Below are positions 5,311 to 7,004 of a DNA stretch of 7,004 nucleotides, one piece after another (positions within the stretch are counted from its first letter, which is position 1; each line of letters opens with the position of its first letter). This DNA comes from Alectryocaccomicrobium faecavium (GTDB lineage: Bacteria > Bacillota > Clostridia > Christensenellales > Aristaeellaceae). The stretch covers positions 1 to 7,004 of the forward strand of contig DVOT01000266.1 in assembly GCA_018713425.1 (NCBI GenBank). The letters run 5' to 3'. The notes beneath the pieces were generated by a model. It did not search any database. It was not told where the DNA came from and saw only the letters and a list, made by a program, of their open reading frames with translations. Both the position numbers and the translations under genes were made by a program.

Positions 5311-6852
5311 ATGAAGAAACTGGCATTGGCGCTTGTGCTCGTTGTGGCCCTGGTTTCCCAGTGCGCGCTTGCGGAAGCGGAAGAACCGGTAACCTTGAGC
5401 ATTCTCGTCTGCCGCAACGCCGCGGTGAACGTTCCGGCGGAAGAAAATGAAGCCTGGAAATACGCGGCGGAGCAGAACGGCGTGGTTTTGGAATTCACGG
5501 AAATTGATTCTTCCGCCTGGAATGAGCGGTTCAATGTGATGCTTGCGGGCGGCGATCTGCCGGATATCATCACCAAGCGGCAGATTTCCCGCGTGGTTGT
5601 AAAGGAAAACATGGATGCGGGCATGTTTGTGGCGCTCAATGGCTATGAGGAATATATGCCCAATTATGTGGCGCTGCTGGAAAAAGATGAAGGCCTGCGC
5701 GATCTGGTGTATTTTTCCGATGGCACGCTCGGAGGATTTGCCCAGCAGGCCAATTATGCAACCACGGAAACGAGCGTTATGCCCACAAACGTGTTCATGA
5801 TTTATCAGCCCTGGTTGGATGCCCTGAACCTGGAAATGCCGGAAACGACGGAAGAACTTTACAATGTGCTGGTGGCCTTTAAGACCCAGGATCCCAATGG
5901 CAATGGCGAGGCGGACGAAATCCCCATGTCCCTGCTCTATGGACAGGATGGCCTCCGCCTGCTGGCAAACTTCTTTGGCCTGCCGCTGGATTCCTCGGTG
6001 AACAATTGCGACATTGATGAGAATGGCAATGTGTATTTCCTGGCCAACACGGAAAACTACAAGGAATACTTGAAGTATTTCAATCGCCTGTATGCGGAAG
6101 GGTTGCTGGATAGCGAAACTTTCACGCAAAACCAGCAGCAGGTATTGGCCAAGGGCACCAATGAAGTGCCGCTCATTGGCACGTCGGCTGCTTCCGGCGC
6201 GGTGCTGGTTGTGGGCGATGATCGCGCTTGGGATATGGTCACCACGCCGATTATCCATTCTGAAAACACCGAACCGCTGTGGACGCGCCGCGTCGCCGGA
6301 TATGCCTTTACGGGAATCATTACCTCCGGCTGTGAGAACATCGAAAAGGCCGTTTCCTTTATGGACTTCTTCTATAGCGAAGAAGGCGGTAGAGTGGCTT
6401 GGATGGGCATTGAAGGCGAGAGCTACACCTGGAATGAAGAGGGCCTGTGGGACTTTATCTTTGACGAAGGCGAAGATACGACCACTGTGCGTGCGAAATA
6501 CACTCTGCAACCCGGCGGCGGCCTTGCCTCGGCTTTCCCGGAAGCATGGCTGCAAACGTCTAACGAATCGGAGCGGTGGTTCAACACTTACAACGCAGAA
6601 ATGGCCCTTTCGAATCCGGATGCCTTTGTGGAACGTTATCCCGAAGTAACGTATGACGACCGCACGCAGAGCGAATTGGACACCATTTCTACGGACATCA
6701 ATTCTTATGTGAACCAGATGATGGCGGAGTTCATCGTTGGCCGCACGGATATTGACGCGGAATGGGAGAACTATTGCACGACGCTGGAAAATATGCGCCT
6801 GAATGACATGCTTGCCATTATGCAAGAAGGCATAGACGCCCTCGAGGGCTGA
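5311..6852 (+). CDS. Extracellular solute-binding protein of an LplA-like ABC importer
   Basis: This 513-residue protein should capture a solute, most likely an oligosaccharide, outside the membrane and deliver it to the permease encoded just downstream. The N-terminus is a signal peptide (MKK, hydrophobic core, ALA at 19-21 before EAEEPV). Features of the family are the early VTLSIL strand, FNVMLAGGDLPDII (a loop typical of extracellular binding proteins), and the calcium-loop-like DPNGNGEADEIP (194-205) common in LplA-type proteins. The C-terminal lobe has EKAVSFMDFFYSEEGG, also family-typical. Length fits. The only Cys in the signal peptide, Cys18, is preceded by VSQ; Gln at -1 does not fit a lipobox, so a lipid anchor is not evident. 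Codon use is mixed and less GC-biased than in the acetyltransferase gene. Together with the AraC gene before and the permease after it, this is a typical Lpl-type locus. The substrate is unknown. Confidence 0.9.
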   Translation: MKKLALALVLVVALVSQCALAEAEEPVTLSILVCRNAAVNVPAEENEAWKYAAEQNGVVLEFTEIDSSAWNERFNVMLAGGDLPDIITKRQISRVVVKENMDAGMFVALNGYEEYMPNYVALLEKDEGLRDLVYFSDGTLGGFAQQANYATTETSVMPTNVFMIYQPWLDALNLEMPETTEELYNVLVAFKTQDPNGNGEADEIPMSLLYGQDGLRLLANFFGLPLDSSVNNCDIDENGNVYFLANTENYKEYLKYFNRLYAEGLLDSETFTQNQQQVLAKGTNEVPLIGTSAASGAVLVVGDDRAWDMVTTPIIHSENTEPLWTRRVAGYAFTGIITSGCENIEKAVSFMDFFYSEEGGRVAWMGIEGESYTWNEEGLWDFIFDEGEDTTTVRAKYTLQPGGGLASAFPEAWLQTSNESERWFNTYNAEMALSNPDAFVERYPEVTYDDRTQSELDTISTDINSYVNQMMAEFIVGRTDIDAEWENYCTTLENMRLNDMLAIMQEGIDALEG

Positions 6853-6863
6853 TTTTGCCCGAT

Positions 6864-6898
6864 GCCGCGCCGGACGGAATGGCGTTCGGCGCGGCTTT
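6864..6898 (+). terminator. Stem-loop between binding-protein and permease genes (probable attenuator)
   Basis: GCCGCGCCGGACG (6864-6876) pairs with CGTTCGGCGCGGC (6883-6895) through 13 pairs, one of them G-T, around a six-base loop. Only TTT follows, so termination is probably partial. Such hairpins after binding-protein genes commonly protect the upstream mRNA and let fewer transcripts reach the permease genes, matching the larger need for the binding protein. Confidence 0.7.
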
Positions 6899-6930
6899 CC
6901 AATTCGATGGCGGATAAAGGGGGATAGGAT

Positions 6931-7004
6931 ATGGCGAAGGCATCTGGCGTGGGGCAGTCTTTGCGCAGGGATCTCCGGCAAAATTATCAATTGTATCTCA
7001 TTTT
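6931..7004 (+). CDS. ABC transporter permease, LplB type, N-terminus only
   Basis: The reading frame is open from ATG 6931 to the window end: 24 codons plus two bases. It follows AAAGGGGG (6916-6923), seven bases before the ATG. The translation, starting MAKASGVGQSLRRDLRQNYQ and continuing LYLI, is basic and then turns hydrophobic. It matches the usual start of LplB-like permeases, where a phrase such as K/R-D-x-x-x-N-x-x-LYL precedes the first membrane segment. Position directly after a solute-binding protein supports this. It would form the membrane channel with a second permease expected further downstream. The call rests on 24 residues and context. Confidence 0.72.
   Translation, partial: MAKASGVGQSLRRDLRQNYQLYLI

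Noticed and set aside
5190..5450. Possible leader peptide starting at ATG 5190
   Set aside because: The ATG lies inside the proposed promoter, upstream of the predicted transcription start, has no ribosome site, and the frame runs on into the binding-protein gene.
5278..6990. A 570-codon open frame on the minus strand opposite the solute-binding protein gene
   Set aside because: It mirrors the binding-protein gene, crosses its ribosome site and the attenuator hairpin, and has no family features.
1..7004. CRISPR array, tRNA, rRNA, insertion sequence or phage genes
   Set aside because: I saw no regularly spaced repeats, cloverleaf patterns, transposase or integrase motifs in any frame.

Overview
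The window looks like chromosomal DNA from a GC-rich, Gram-positive (Firmicutes/Clostridia-type, probably gut) bacterium. The evidence is a secreted C69 dipeptidase, a membrane-anchored AraC regulator of the YesN/Lpl type next to an LplA-like solute-binding protein, strong AAGGAGG-type ribosome sites, and consensus sigma-A promoter spacing. I cannot name the genus. All recognisable genes are on the + strand.

Layout. Bases 1-270 hold no gene I can support; they are GC-rich and full of small stem-loops, with a weak terminator-like element near 205-235. Bases 271-1023 encode a GNAT-fold acetyltransferase-like protein with very GCGC-dense base composition. A textbook promoter (1073-1101, exact TTGACA, 17 bp, TATAAT) drives a single-gene unit, 1136-2701, encoding an exported C69-family cysteine peptidase. 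This unit is closed by a 12-bp perfect terminator hairpin (2731-2767). After a 164-bp gap, 2932-5127 encodes a 731-residue transmembrane AraC-family regulator. A 183-bp intergenic region with a plausible promoter (5178-5206), a palindrome and a leader hairpin precedes 5311-6852, an exported extracellular solute-binding protein. A stem-loop with a poor T-run (6864-6898) separates it from the beginning of a probable LplB-type ABC permease (6931 to window end, truncated).

How the genes work together. The right half reads as a carbohydrate-uptake locus: an extracellular sensor domain joined through the membrane to an AraC DNA-binding domain, immediately followed by the binding protein and first permease of an Lpl-type importer, which it probably controls. 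No ATPase is visible; in this transporter class it is often shared and encoded elsewhere. The dipeptidase is an independent, probably strongly expressed unit, and nothing in the window ties the acetyltransferase functionally to either neighbour.

I did not find a clear new biological system. The points most worth a second look are the dipeptidase whose catalytic cysteine sits exactly at the signal-peptidase site and which carries a CPDC...H.H motif, the solute-binding protein without a usable lipobox, the base-composition anomaly of the acetyltransferase, and the candidate operators in front of the transporter.
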